From Mangrovihabitans endophyticus (GTDB lineage: Bacteria > Actinomycetota > Actinomycetes > Mycobacteriales > Micromonosporaceae), in the NCBI RefSeq assembly GCF_014646155.1, contig NZ_BMMX01000001.1, positions 31,100 through 95,099 of the forward strand: DNA of 64,000 nt, in the 5' to 3' direction. The position numbers and the translations under genes are program-made. Below the pieces are notes generated by a model. It saw nothing but the letters and a program-made list of their open reading frames with translations. It searched no databases and was not told where the DNA came from. The first letter of the stretch is position 1. Every line of letters starts with the position of its first letter. This document shows, piece by piece, positions 56,601 to 64,000 of this stretch.

Positions 56601-57157
56601 AACAGGTGCTGCAGAACGCGGCCGACACCACCATCGCCGCGCTCAACGAGGAGGGCTCCGTCCCGGACGGCCAGGTCGTCACCCTGGCCGGCATCCTCAC
56701 CGGCGTGCAACGCCGGATCACCAAGCAGGGCCGCGCCTGGGCCTCGGCCACACTGGAGGATCTGGCCGGTGGTGTGGAGACGTTGTTCTTCCCGAACACC
56801 TACGAGGTGATCGGTCAGTACATCGCCGAGGACGCCATCGTCGTGGTCAAGGGCCGGGTGGACCGGCGTGACGACACGCCACGGATCATGGCGATGGACA
56901 TGTCGATGCCGGATGTCAGCCACAACCCGGACGCCAAACCGGTCACCCTGACCATGCCGATCACCCGCTGCACGCCGCCGCTGGTGAGCGAACTCAAGGA
57001 CATCCTGGTCAGCCACCCCGGCGATGCCGAGGTGCATGTGCACCTGCAGAACGGCAGCCGCACCACGGTGATGCGCCTGGGCGGGTTCAAGGTGGCGCCG
57101 ACCCCGGCGCTGCGCGCGGATCTGAAGATGATTCTGGGACCCTCCGCAGTTGGCTGA
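53621..57157 (+). CDS. dnaE1: Replicative DNA polymerase III alpha subunit DnaE1
   Basis: A 1178-residue C-family polymerase, the chromosomal replicase. It begins [23 protein letters not shown], a PHP domain, which serves as proofreading exonuclease in mycobacterial DnaE1. Catalytic residues are in [12 protein letters not shown] (Asp416, 418, 420). A clamp-binding region, an OB fold ([21 protein letters not shown]) and a C-terminal tau-binding-type domain follow, the last absent from DnaE2 in this window. GTG 53621 has GGAAGGGG upstream; an extension to 53567 has no similarity. Confidence 0.96.
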   Translation: MSDPFVHLHVHSEYSMLDGAARLKDLIAEAGRQGMPAVAITDHGNMHGAYDFYKQATAAGITPVIGVEAYVAPESRLHKGRVKWGRPEQKRDDVSGNGAITHMTMWARNATGLKNLFRLNSRASIEGQMGKWPRMDLDLIAEHAQGIMGTTGCPSGAVQTRLRLGQFDEALKAAAAYQDALGKENYFLEIMDHGLDIEKRVRDGLIEVGRKLNIPPLVTNDSHYTHEAQAEAHDVLLCVQTASNIADPNRFRLEGGGYFIKSADQMRAVDSSDLWLEGCRNTLLIAERVDTEGMFTYRNLMPRFEVPEGHTEESWFRHEAFEGLQRRFPDGVPETHVKQAEYECQIIIQMGFPSYFLVVADFIQWSKRNGIAVGPGRGSAAGSLVAYAMGITDLDPLPHGLIFERFLNPERVSMPDVDIDFDERRRGEVIRYVTERWGDDKVAQIATFGTIKAKAAIKDSARVLGYPYAVGDRITKAMPPAVMGKDIPLSGIFDPSHKRYNEAGEIRALYEQDPDVKKVIDTARGIEGLIRQTGVHAAGVIMSAEPIIDHIPLMRREADGAIITQFDYPTCETLGLLKMDFLGLRNLTIMTDAVKNIELNHSKKLDLLSLPLDDKATYELLARGDTLGVFQLDGGPMRSLLRMMKPDNFEDISAVLALYRPGPMGANSHTNYALRKNGQQEITPIHPELEEPLREILGPTHGLIVYQEQVQRAAQKLAGYSLGQADLLRRAMGKKKKEVLDKEFIPFRDGMRANKFSDQAIQALWDVLVPFADYAFNKAHTAGYGLVSYWTGYLKANYPAEYMSGLLTSVGDDKDKMAMYLAECRRMGIQVLPPDVNESSGPFTPVGDDIRFGLAAVRNVGNNVVDAIARCREAKGAYTDFYDFLSKVDAIACNKKTVESLIKAGAFDSLGHSRRSLLAVHAEAIDAYADVKRNEAAGQFDLFGAFGDVDGPGGSATVAMPPIGDDEWDKRDKLAFEREMLGLYVSDHPLAGLEQVLQNAADTTIAALNEEGSVPDGQVVTLAGILTGVQRRITKQGRAWASATLEDLAGGVETLFFPNTYEVIGQYIAEDAIVVVKGRVDRRDDTPRIMAMDMSMPDVSHNPDAKPVTLTMPITRCTPPLVSELKDILVSHPGDAEVHVHLQNGSRTTVMRLGGFKVAPTPALRADLKMILGPSAVG

Positions 57158-57179
57158 GCCGGCCTGGCAGACTCGGGGT

Positions 57180-57869
57180 GTGTACGACGCCGAGATGCCC
57201 CTGTCGCCGCCGGTCGGCGGCGCCGACGGGCACGGGCGATCCCTGCGGCGGTCGCTGGCGTCCGCGGGCGTGGCCGCCGCGGTGATTGCCGTGGCGGGCG
57301 CCCCGGTGGGCGTGTTGTGGCACGTCGTCGCGCCCACGGTGCCGGTGATCAACACCGGTCAGGTGATCGTGGTCAGCGACCCGTCGCCGGAGGAGTACAT
57401 CGCGGCCGACGGCTGGTTCACCCTGATGTTCCTGGCGTTCGGCGTGGCCACCGCGGTCACCTCCTGGATGCTGCTGCGCCGCCATCGCGGTCCGCTGCTG
57501 CTGGCCGGCGTCACGCTCGGCAACCTGCTGGCGCCGCTGGCCGCCTGGCAGGCCGGCCACATGATCGGGCTGAGCGCCTACCAGGACTGGCAGGGCAGCT
57601 CCGCGGCGGGCGACACCTATGCGGCGCCGCCGGACCTGCGGGCCTACGGCGTGCTGCTGGTCCCGGCGTTCGTGGCGGTGATCACTCTGACCTTGATGGC
57701 CGGCTGGTCCAACGACCCAGACCTGGACCGCCCCGGCGCCAAGCCCGGCTACGCGGCCAATCAGCCCGCCGACCCGGACCCGATCAGTTCGGACTTGCCG
57801 GCCGCGCCAAGTCCGACAGCGGAACCGGCACCGCCCGGACCCGGGCCAGCAACCCCGCCTCACGGTTGA
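57180..57869 (+). CDS. DUF2567-like membrane protein
   Basis: A 229-residue protein with four hydrophobic segments (about 25-47, 82-100, 107-127, 158-176), an extracytoplasmic loop with a PSPEEYIAADGWF motif, and a Pro-rich cytosolic tail. It resembles the DUF2567 family of actinobacterial membrane proteins. GTG 57180 and ATG 57195 are both possible starts; there is no good ribosome-binding site. Its 3' end overlaps the convergent LON-domain gene by 86 bp. Confidence 0.65.
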   Translation: MYDAEMPLSPPVGGADGHGRSLRRSLASAGVAAAVIAVAGAPVGVLWHVVAPTVPVINTGQVIVVSDPSPEEYIAADGWFTLMFLAFGVATAVTSWMLLRRHRGPLLLAGVTLGNLLAPLAAWQAGHMIGLSAYQDWQGSSAAGDTYAAPPDLRAYGVLLVPAFVAVITLTLMAGWSNDPDLDRPGAKPGYAANQPADPDPISSDLPAAPSPTAEPAPPGPGPATPPHG

Positions 57870-58506
57870 GCAGCTTCAGCTCGGTGCGCAGCCGGGTGGT
57901 GGTGTCCGGGGCGGCCAGCAGCAACTGACGCTCCTCCGTGGTGAGCTGCGTGGTCGCGGCGACCAGATGGGACAACACGGTCGGGTCGTCCGGCACCTGG
58001 TCGAGCACCTCGGTCTCCGGGCGCAGCAGGTCGAGGTAGGCGCGGAACGCCGCCAGCACTCGCGCGGCAAGTATCTCGGCGGTGTCGCCGGCGTCGTCCT
58101 CGGCGTCGTCCAGCCACTCCACCTCGGCGGTCAGGTACGCCGTCGCCGGCGTGCCCTGCCCCAGACGCAGCACACGGAACCGGCGCCGTCCCACCGTGAC
58201 GATGTCGAACCGGCCGTCCGGCAACTCGGTGACCTGGCGCAGCTCCGCCGTGCACCCGACCTCGTAGAGCGACCCCGCGGTGATCTGCACCTCCTCGGGC
58301 GCCGGATCGTCACCGGACTCGATCGCGTTCAGCACCTCGGCACCCCGGCGCAGCGTGACCACGCCGAACTCGTGTGGCCCGTCGGCCGTGTCGGCGACCA
58401 GCTCGCGCACCAGGGTGCGGTAACGCTCCTCGAAGATGTGCAGCGGAAGCACCAGGCCCGGAAACAGCACGGTGCCCAACGGAAAGACTGGCAGTACGTC
58501 GCCCAC
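57784..58506 (-). CDS. LON substrate-binding domain protein
   Basis: A 240-residue stand-alone LON N-terminal domain, starting VGDVLPVFPLGTVLFPGLVLPLHIFEERYR, without the ATPase or protease domains of Lon. C-terminal helices carry the SHLVAATTQLTTEERQLLL motif. Such proteins are widespread; they may bind protein substrates or a small ligand. The start at GTG 58506 lies 6 nt after TACGCT on the minus strand, so the mRNA is probably leaderless. It converges with, and overlaps, the DUF2567 gene. Confidence 0.88.
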   Translation of the reverse strand: MGDVLPVFPLGTVLFPGLVLPLHIFEERYRTLVRELVADTADGPHEFGVVTLRRGAEVLNAIESGDDPAPEEVQITAGSLYEVGCTAELRQVTELPDGRFDIVTVGRRRFRVLRLGQGTPATAYLTAEVEWLDDAEDDAGDTAEILAARVLAAFRAYLDLLRPETEVLDQVPDDPTVLSHLVAATTQLTTEERQLLLAAPDTTTRLRTELKLLNREAGLLARVRAVPVPLSDLARPASPN

Positions 58507-58512
58507 GTCAGC

Positions 58513-58518
58513 AGCGTA
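58513..58518 (-). promoter_or_regulatory. -10 box for the leaderless LON-domain gene
   Basis: On the minus strand TACGCT lies exactly at -12 to -7 relative to the GTG at 58506. Confidence 0.5.
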
Positions 58519-58653
58519 TCCGCCCGGTGGCGCGGCGCGCCGGACCGCATACCCCGGCAATCTGAGCGGCTTGCCGTGGCAATCCCGGCGGCTCGCCGCC
58601 CGAGGCGTTCTCAGCCCCTGGTACAGCCCCGATCGGCCGCCGGACACGCAGCC

Positions 58654-58659
58654 TAAACT
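58654..58659 (+). promoter_or_regulatory. -10 box for the leaderless his operon
   Basis: TAAACT lies exactly at -12 to -7 relative to the hisD GTG at 58666. There is no Shine-Dalgarno site and no room for a leader-peptide attenuator, so the his operon is not controlled by a His leader peptide at this promoter. Confidence 0.55.
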
Positions 58660-58665
58660 GGTCGG

Positions 58666-60003
58666 GTGCTGAAACGGATCGACCTGCGCGGCTCCCGCTG
58701 GGACCCGCGCGACCTGCTGCCCCGCGCCCAGCTCGACGTCTCCGAAGCCGTCGAGCGGATCCGCCCGGTGGTGGAGGCGGTCCATGCCCACGGCTTCCGC
58801 GCCATCGCGGAGGCGACCCGCACCTTCGACGGGGTGGAATTGTCGCGTCTGCGGGTGCCGGCCGACGAGATCGCCGCCGCGGCGGGCGAGCTGGACCCGC
58901 AGGTGCGCGCGGCGCTGCTGGAATCCATCGCCCGTGCCCGCAAGGTGCACGCCGACCAGCGGCGCGCCGACGTCACCACGCAGGTGGTGCCGGGCGGCAC
59001 GGTCACCGAGCGGTGGGTGCCGGTGGGCCGGGTCGGGCTCTACGTCCCGGGCGGCCTGGCGATGTACCCGTCGACCGTGGTGATGAACGTGGTGCCGGCG
59101 CAGATCGCCGGAGTCGGCGCGCTGGTGGTGGCGAGCCCGCCGCAGAAGGAGAACGGTGGCCTGCCGGACGCCCGGGTGCTCGCCGCGTGCGCCCTGCTCG
59201 GCGTGGACGAGGTCTACGCGGTCGGCGGCGCCCAGGCCGTCGCAATGCTGGGCTACGGCTCCGCGGGCCGCGACGGCGCGGCCGAGGCGGACGGTCACGA
59301 CCAGGCCGACCAGTGCGCCCCGGTGGACGTCATCACCGGGCCCGGAAACATCTGGGTCACCGCCGCGAAGCGGCTGCTGCGCGGTCATGTCGGCATCGAC
59401 GCCGAGGCGGGACCGACCGAGATCGCGGTGCTGGCCGACGACACCGCGGATCCGGTGCACGTCGCGGCCGACCTGATCAGCCAGGCCGAGCACGACCCGC
59501 TGGCGGCTTCGATCCTGGTCACCGACGCGCCCGCACTCGCCGACGCGGTGGACGCCGAACTGGTGCGCCAGGTGCCGGCGACCAAACACGAGGCACGCAT
59601 CCGGGAGGCGCTCACCGGCGCCCAGTCGGGCGTGGTGCTGGTCGACGACCTGGAGCAGGGACTTCAGGTGGTGGACGCGTACGCGGCGGAGCACCTGGAA
59701 ATCCAGACCCGGGACGCACGGTCGTGGGCGATGCGGGTGCGCAATGCCGGAGCGGTGTTCGTCGGGCCGTGGTCGCCGGTGTCGCTGGGCGACTACGCGG
59801 CCGGCTCCAACCATGTGCTGCCCACCGGCGGCTGCGCGCGGCACTCCTCCGGCCTGTCCGTGCAGTCGTTCCTGCGTGGCATCCACGTCGTCGAGTACGA
59901 CCAGGACGCGCTGCGCGACGTCGCGCCGCACGTGGTGACGCTCGCCGGGGTGGAGGACCTGCCGGCGCACGGCCAGGCGGTGACCGCGAGGTTCACGCCG
60001 TGA
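58666..60003 (+). CDS. hisD: Histidinol dehydrogenase
   Basis: A 445-residue zinc enzyme carrying out the last two oxidations of histidine synthesis (histidinol to histidine, NAD-dependent). Motifs: [58 protein letters not shown] and SQAEHDPLA with metal ligands Gln/His. The GTG start follows a leaderless -10. It is first in the his operon and overlaps hisC by GTGA. Confidence 0.96.
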   Translation: MLKRIDLRGSRWDPRDLLPRAQLDVSEAVERIRPVVEAVHAHGFRAIAEATRTFDGVELSRLRVPADEIAAAAGELDPQVRAALLESIARARKVHADQRRADVTTQVVPGGTVTERWVPVGRVGLYVPGGLAMYPSTVVMNVVPAQIAGVGALVVASPPQKENGGLPDARVLAACALLGVDEVYAVGGAQAVAMLGYGSAGRDGAAEADGHDQADQCAPVDVITGPGNIWVTAAKRLLRGHVGIDAEAGPTEIAVLADDTADPVHVAADLISQAEHDPLAASILVTDAPALADAVDAELVRQVPATKHEARIREALTGAQSGVVLVDDLEQGLQVVDAYAAEHLEIQTRDARSWAMRVRNAGAVFVGPWSPVSLGDYAAGSNHVLPTGGCARHSSGLSVQSFLRGIHVVEYDQDALRDVAPHVVTLAGVEDLPAHGQAVTARFTP

Positions 60004-61088
60004 CCACGCTCGACGACCTGCCGCTGCGCGACGACCTGCGCGGCCTGACGGCGTACGGCGCTCCGCAACTGGATGTGGCGGTGCGGCTGAACACCAACGA
60101 GAACTCGTACCCGGTGCCCGACGAGGTGACCGCGGCGATCGGCAAGGCGGTGCAGGCCGAGCTGCGCGACCTCAACCGCTACCCGGACCGCGACGCGCGA
60201 GCCTTGCGCGCGGACCTCGCAGACTATCTGGGCCACGGGCTGGGCACCGCGAACCTGTGGGCGGCCAACGGTTCCAACGAGGTGCAGCAGCAACTGCTGC
60301 AGGCGTTCGCCGGGCCGGGCCGTACGGCGCTGGGCTTCGGGCCGTCCTATTCGATGCATCCGCTGCTCGCCGCCGGCACCGGAACCCGGTGGATCGGCGC
60401 GCTGCGCGACCCGGATTTCGGGCTGACGCCCGACGCGGCGACCGAGCAGATCCGCGCGCACGACCCGGACGTGGTGTTCCTCTGCTCGCCGAACAACCCG
60501 ACCGGCACCGCGCTCGAACCGGCGGTGATCGACGCCGTGCTGGCCGCGGCGCCGGGCATGGTGGTGGTGGACGAGGCGTACGCGGAATTCGCCCGGCCCG
60601 GCACGCCCAGCGCGCTGAGCCTGCTGAGCGGGCATCCGCGCCTGGTGGTGACCCGCACCATGAGCAAGGCGTTCGGTTTCGCCGGGGGCCGGCTCGGCTA
60701 TCTCGCCGCCGACCCCGCGGTGGTCGACGCGGTGCAGCTAGTCCGTTTGCCGTACCACCTGTCCGCGCTCACCCAGGCGGCCGCCCGTGCCGCGCTGGCC
60801 CACCGGGCGGCCCTGCTGTCCACCGTGGACGCCATCAAGCAGCAACGTGACCGGATCGTCGCGACGCTGCGCGAGCGCGGCATCGCGGTGGCCGACAGCG
60901 ACGCCAACTTCGTCCTCTTCCAGGTCGGCGGCGACCAGCGTACGGCCTGGCAGGAGCTGCTGGACCGGGGCGTTCTGGTACGCGATGTGGGGCTGCCCGG
61001 CTGGCTGCGGGTGACCGCCGGCACCGAGTCCGAGACCACCGCCTTCCTGAACGCCCTCACATGCCCCTTGAAGGAGTCGACGGCATGA
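60000..61088 (+). CDS. hisC: Histidinol-phosphate aminotransferase
   Basis: A 362-residue class I/II PLP aminotransferase making histidinol phosphate. [41 protein letters not shown] and VVDEAYAEF are typical; Lys223 in [16 protein letters not shown] binds PLP. The GTG start overlaps hisD, and its stop overlaps the hisB ATG. Confidence 0.95.
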   Translation: MTTLDDLPLRDDLRGLTAYGAPQLDVAVRLNTNENSYPVPDEVTAAIGKAVQAELRDLNRYPDRDARALRADLADYLGHGLGTANLWAANGSNEVQQQLLQAFAGPGRTALGFGPSYSMHPLLAAGTGTRWIGALRDPDFGLTPDAATEQIRAHDPDVVFLCSPNNPTGTALEPAVIDAVLAAAPGMVVVDEAYAEFARPGTPSALSLLSGHPRLVVTRTMSKAFGFAGGRLGYLAADPAVVDAVQLVRLPYHLSALTQAAARAALAHRAALLSTVDAIKQQRDRIVATLRERGIAVADSDANFVLFQVGGDQRTAWQELLDRGVLVRDVGLPGWLRVTAGTESETTAFLNALTCPLKESTA

Positions 61089-61696
61089 GCCGCACCGCGC
61101 GCGTGGAGCGCGTCACCAAGGAGACCAAGGTTTCCGTCGAGATCGACCTGGACGGCACCGGCCGTGGCGACCTGTCCACCGGTGTCGGCTTCTACGACCA
61201 CATGCTGAACCAGCTCGCCAAGCACGGCGGTTTCGACCTGACCGTACGCACCGAGGGCGACCTGGAGATCGATGCGCACCACACCATGGAGGACACCGCG
61301 ATCGCGCTGGGTGAGGCGTTCGCGCGGGCGTTGGGGGACAAGGCCGGGATTCGCCGGTACGGGTCGGCGACCATCCCGATGGACGAAGTGCTCTGCCGGG
61401 CCGCCGTGGACCTGTCCGGCCGCCCCTACGTGGTGCACGACGAGCCGGCCCTGGCGCCGTACATCGGGCCGGTGTACCCGACCAGCATGACCCGGCACAT
61501 CTTCGAGTCGTTCGGCTTCGCCGCCCGGATCACGCTGCACGTGAGCGTGCTGCGCGCGGCCCGCGACGGCGGGCACCCGGACGCCCACCACGTGGTGGAG
61601 GCGCAGTTCAAGGCGTTCTCCCGGGCGCTGCGCGAGGCGGTCGAGATCGATCCGCGGGCCGCGGGCGCGCTGCCGTCCACCAAGGGCGTGCTGTGA
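61085..61696 (+). CDS. hisB: Imidazoleglycerol-phosphate dehydratase
   Basis: A 203-residue monofunctional IGPD. Metal-binding repeats are [31 protein letters not shown], and the later [10 protein letters not shown] and [19 protein letters not shown]. There is no fused histidinol-phosphatase domain. The ATG overlaps the hisC stop (ATGA), and its stop shares a base with the next small ORF (TGATG). Confidence 0.95.
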   Translation: MSRTARVERVTKETKVSVEIDLDGTGRGDLSTGVGFYDHMLNQLAKHGGFDLTVRTEGDLEIDAHHTMEDTAIALGEAFARALGDKAGIRRYGSATIPMDEVLCRAAVDLSGRPYVVHDEPALAPYIGPVYPTSMTRHIFESFGFAARITLHVSVLRAARDGGHPDAHHVVEAQFKAFSRALREAVEIDPRAAGALPSTKGVL

Positions 61697-61854
61697 TGGC
61701 GATCGTGCTGTTCCTGCTCGCCGGTTTCCTGATCGGCGGGACGATCCAGCTCGTCAAGTCCGGCGCCACCAAGTTCAGCATCGGTCTGGTGGGCGCGCTG
61801 GCCCTGCTCGCCGCGGCGGGCGGCGTGGCCTGGCTGCTGCCCGGGGACAGTTGA
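61696..61854 (+). CDS. 52-residue membrane protein inside the his operon
   Basis: A short gene between hisB and his[21 protein letters not shown], a soluble turn with KSGATKFS, then IGLVGALALLAAAGGVAWLL. Two transmembrane helices make a hairpin, with short ends. It is linked by TGATG junctions to both neighbours, strong evidence that it is translated. Similar small membrane ORFs may occur at this place in other actinobacterial his operons. Function is unknown; no histidine-pathway role can be inferred. Confidence 0.75.
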   Translation: MAIVLFLLAGFLIGGTIQLVKSGATKFSIGLVGALALLAAAGGVAWLLPGDS

Positions 61855-62474
61855 TGGCGTCGGTGGTGGTGCTCGACTACGGATCGGGCAACCTGCGATC
61901 GGCGGAACGGGCGGTGGCGCGTACCGGCGCGGACGTGACGGTGACCGCCGACCTGGCCGCCGCGGCCGCCGCGGACGGCCTGGTGGTGCCCGGCGTCGGC
62001 GCGTACGCGGCCTGCATGGCGGGCATCGAGAAACTGGGCGCCGGACCGGTCATCGCCCAGCGGGTCGCCGCCGGGCGTCCGGTGCTGGGCATCTGCGTCG
62101 GCATGCAGATCCTGTTCGACTCCGGAGTCGAACACGGCGTGCAGACCGAGGGTCTCGGCCTGCTGCCGGGGGTGGTGAGCCGGCTGACCGCACGGCGCAT
62201 CCCGCACATGGGTTGGAACACCGTGCAGGCGCCGGACTCCTCGACGCTGATGGCCGGGCTGGCCGCCGAGTCGCGGTTCTACTTCGTGCACTCGTACGCG
62301 GCGGGTGACCTGGAGGCGTTGCGCGCGGCAGGGGCGCAGGTGACCACCGCCGTGCACGACGAGCCGTTCGCGGCGGCGGTGGAACTCGGCTCGCTGTGCG
62401 CGGCCCAGTTCCACCCGGAGAAGTCCGGCGACGCCGGGTACGCGCTGCTGTGTAACTGGGTCGCCGGGCTGTAA
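61854..62474 (+). CDS. hisH: Imidazole glycerol phosphate synthase glutaminase HisH
   Basis: A 206-residue class I glutamine amidotransferase supplying ammonia to His[15 protein letters not shown] opens the protein; the nucleophile is Cys81 in [13 protein letters not shown], and the His/Glu pair is in [16 protein letters not shown] 61854 shares its A with the preceding stop; a TTG one codon upstream is less likely. Confidence 0.95.
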   Translation: MASVVVLDYGSGNLRSAERAVARTGADVTVTADLAAAAAADGLVVPGVGAYAACMAGIEKLGAGPVIAQRVAAGRPVLGICVGMQILFDSGVEHGVQTEGLGLLPGVVSRLTARRIPHMGWNTVQAPDSSTLMAGLAAESRFYFVHSYAAGDLEALRAAGAQVTTAVHDEPFAAAVELGSLCAAQFHPEKSGDAGYALLCNWVAGL

Positions 62475-62476
62475 CG

Positions 62477-62869
62477 GTGGTCAAGGAACGCGCCCGGCGG
62501 CGGGCGGAGCGTCTCGCCGTGCTGGAACGGGAGAAGGCCGCCCGTGCCCGCGTGGTGCAGCGCCGGGAGCGGCGTCGCGCCCTGATCCGGCGGTTGCGGC
62601 CGGCCCCCTTCCGGTCGGCCCCCTTTCGGTCGGCCCCCTTCCGGCCGGCCCCCTTTCGGCCGGCCCGGTTGCGGCCGCGTCGCCGCGGCGCCGGACGGCT
62701 GACCCGGTTCACCCGCGCGCAGCGGACCGGGATCGTCGTGGTTCCGCTGCTGGCGGCGGGTGCGGTCTGGTACCTGGTGCCGGAACTGGCGCTGCGGATC
62801 CTGCTCACCATCATGATCATTCTCGTTCTGCCCGCTCTCGTGGTGGTCGCGCTCGGCCGCCGTCTTTAG
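62477..62869 (+). CDS. Basic membrane protein with RSAPF repeats, his operon
   Basis: A 130-residue protein. Residues 1-40 are Arg/Glu-rich and helical ([19 protein letters not shown]), residues 41-60 contain [10 protein letters not shown] tandem repeats, and the last 55 residues hold two hydrophobic segments ([18 protein letters not shown] and [21 protein letters not shown]). No family is recognised. The GTG follows the hisH stop by 2 nt, and hisA begins 8 nt after its end, so it is expressed with the operon. Confidence 0.65.
   Translation: MVKERARRRAERLAVLEREKAARARVVQRRERRRALIRRLRPAPFRSAPFRSAPFRPAPFRPARLRPRRRGAGRLTRFTRAQRTGIVVVPLLAAGAVWYLVPELALRILLTIMIILVLPALVVVALGRRL
62598..62667 (+). repeat. 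15-bp coding repeat in the basic membrane protein gene
   Basis: Four to five copies of GGTCGGCCCCCTTTC variants, in frame, encode R-S/P-A-P-F. The units differ by one to three bases. Confidence 0.8.
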
Positions 62870-62877
62870 GAGATTCG

Positions 62878-63603
62878 ATGTCGCTCACCCTGCTGCCCGC
62901 CGTCGACGTCGCCGACGGTCAGGCGGTACGCCTGGTCCAGGGCGCCGCCGGAACGGAGACCGGCTACGGCGACCCGCTGGACGCCGCCCTGGCGTGGCAG
63001 AACGACGGTGCCGAGTGGGTGCACCTGGTCGACCTGGACGCCGCCTTCGGCCGCGGATCCAACGCGGAGCTGCTGGCCGGCGTGGTCGGCCGGCTGGACG
63101 TGAAGGTGGAACTGTCCGGCGGAATCCGCGACGACGAGTCGCTGCGCCGGGCGCTGGACACCGGCGCGGCGCGGGTCAACATCGGCACCGCGGCCCTGGA
63201 GGATCCGCAGTGGTGCGACCGGGTGTGCGGCGAGCACGGCGACCGGATCGCCATCGGGCTCGACGTGCGCGGCCGTACGCTGTCGGCGCGTGGCTGGACC
63301 CGCGACGGGGGCGACCTGTACGAGGTGCTGGAACGGCTGGACAAGGCGGGCGCGGCGCGTTACGTGGTCACCGACATCACCAAGGACGGGACGATGCGCG
63401 GACCGAACCTGGATCTGCTGCGCGAGGTGTGCGCGCACACGCCGGCGCCGGTGATCGCCAGCGGCGGCGTGTCCACCCTCGACGACCTGCGCGCGCTGGC
63501 GGGGCTGGAGGGCGACGGCGTTGAGGGCGTGATCGCCGGCAAGTCGCTGTACGCCGGCGCGTTCACCGTCCGGCAGGCGCTCGACGTGCTGGCCGCGGCA
63601 TGA
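62878..63603 (+). CDS. priA: PriA: bifunctional HisA/TrpF isomerase
   Basis: A 241-residue beta/alpha barrel isomerising ProFAR in histidine synthesis. Catalytic Asp10 is in [18 protein letters not shown] and the second Asp in [15 protein letters not shown]. In actinobacteria without a separate trpF this enzyme (PriA) also isomerises phosphoribosyl anthranilate for tryptophan; whether trpF exists elsewhere in this genome is unknown. AGGAG precedes the ATG; the stop overlaps the hisF ATG. Confidence 0.93.
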   Translation: MSLTLLPAVDVADGQAVRLVQGAAGTETGYGDPLDAALAWQNDGAEWVHLVDLDAAFGRGSNAELLAGVVGRLDVKVELSGGIRDDESLRRALDTGAARVNIGTAALEDPQWCDRVCGEHGDRIAIGLDVRGRTLSARGWTRDGGDLYEVLERLDKAGAARYVVTDITKDGTMRGPNLDLLREVCAHTPAPVIASGGVSTLDDLRALAGLEGDGVEGVIAGKSLYAGAFTVRQALDVLAAA

Positions 63604-64000
63604 CGGTCGCGGTGCGGGTGATTCCGTGTCTGGACGTGGACGCGGGACGCGTGGTGAAGGGCGTGAACTTCGCCGACCTGCGGGACGCGGGCGATCCGGT
63701 GGAGCTGGCCGCCGCCTACGACGCGGCGGGCGCCGATGAGCTGACGTTCCTGGACGTCACGGCGTCCTCGGACGACCGGGGCACCACCCTGGACGTGGTC
63801 CGACGCACGGCCGAATCGGTGTTCATCCCGTTGACGGTGGGCGGCGGCGTGCGCTCAGTGAGCGACGTCGACGTGCTGTTGCGCGCGGGCGCGGACAAGG
63901 TGGGCGTGAACACGGCGGCGATCGCCCGGCCGGAACTGATCGGGGAGATCGCCGAGCATTTCGGCAACCAGGTGCTGGTGCTGTCGCTGGACGTGCGGCG
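63600..64000 (+). CDS. hisF: Imidazole glycerol phosphate synthase cyclase HisF (partial)
   Basis: The first 133 codons of a beta/alpha-barrel cyclase that uses ammonia from HisH to make IGP and AICAR; the gene runs off the window end. It starts [21 protein letters not shown], with catalytic Asp12, followed by [22 protein letters not shown] and [11 protein letters not shown]. The ATG at 63600 overlaps the hisA stop (ATGA). Confidence 0.95.
   Translation, partial: MTVAVRVIPCLDVDAGRVVKGVNFADLRDAGDPVELAAAYDAAGADELTFLDVTASSDDRGTTLDVVRRTAESVFIPLTVGGGVRSVSDVDVLLRAGADKVGVNTAAIARPELIGEIAEHFGNQVLVLSLDVR

Noticed and set aside
53543..57355. 1270-residue ORF on the minus strand
   Set aside because: Exact antisense shadow of dnaE1, with low-complexity composition and no recognisable family.

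Overview
The window is very GC-rich, gene-dense actinobacterial chromosome. It carries a complete mraZ-to-divIVA division and cell-wall cluster, a MurT/GatD pair, a meso-DAP type MurE, a PriA-type HisA, a DnaE1/DnaE2 pair and many GTG starts. Family content and the short intergenic repeat family suggest Micromonosporaceae (Actinoplanes/Micromonospora relatives); this placement is an inference.

Layout. 1-8.3 kb: a LexA-type SOS box, a long structured leader, then a translationally coupled mutasome operon (SAV_6107-like HEPN protein, ImuA-like, ImuB, a 39-codon bridging ORF, DnaE2). 8.3-12.2 kb: methyltransferase, phosphodiesterase, DinB, DUF3040 protein. 12.6-17.4 kb (minus strand): moxR-DUF58-TgpA operon. 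17.7-20.6 kb: secreted M36 metalloprotease. 20.6-23.6 kb: leuS behind a Leu-rich leader peptide and attenuator. 23.9-26.6 kb (minus strand): TVP38/TMEM64 protein, GatD, MurT. 27.2-28.1 kb: ydaO-type (c-di-AMP) riboswitch and an NlpC/P60 hydrolase. 28.4-46.5 kb: dcw cluster mraZ-rsmH-ftsL-ftsI-murE-murF-mraY-ftsW-murG-murC-ftsQ-ftsZ-yggS-sepF-yggT-divIVA, with no murD between mraY and ftsW and no pgeF between ftsZ and yggS. 46.5-51.4 kb: membrane protein, K+/H+-type antiporter, TraR/DksA protein, lspA, RluA-family synthase. 51.8-57.9 kb: ParA-like ATPase with a repeat-rich N-terminus, dnaE1, DUF2567 protein. 57.8-58.5 kb (minus strand): LON-domain protein. 58.7-64 kb: hisD-hisC-hisB-small ORF-hisH-small ORF-hisA-hisF, cut by the window edge.

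Recurrent themes. (1) A 70-72 bp intergenic element with about 11-bp inverted ends occurs five times in three intergenic regions. (2) In-frame tandem repeats occur in or beside the mutasome genes and in the ParA-like and histidine-operon proteins. (3) Several genes start 6-7 nt after a TANNNT hexamer, fitting leaderless transcription. (4) Many genes overlap by GTGA/ATGA, implying coupled translation. No CRISPR array, transposase, prophage, rRNA or convincing tRNA was seen. Long ORFs opposite dnaE1, dnaE2, leuS and the dcw genes are GC-driven shadows. All coordinates and motifs were read by eye; homology assignments come from motif recognition, not searches.
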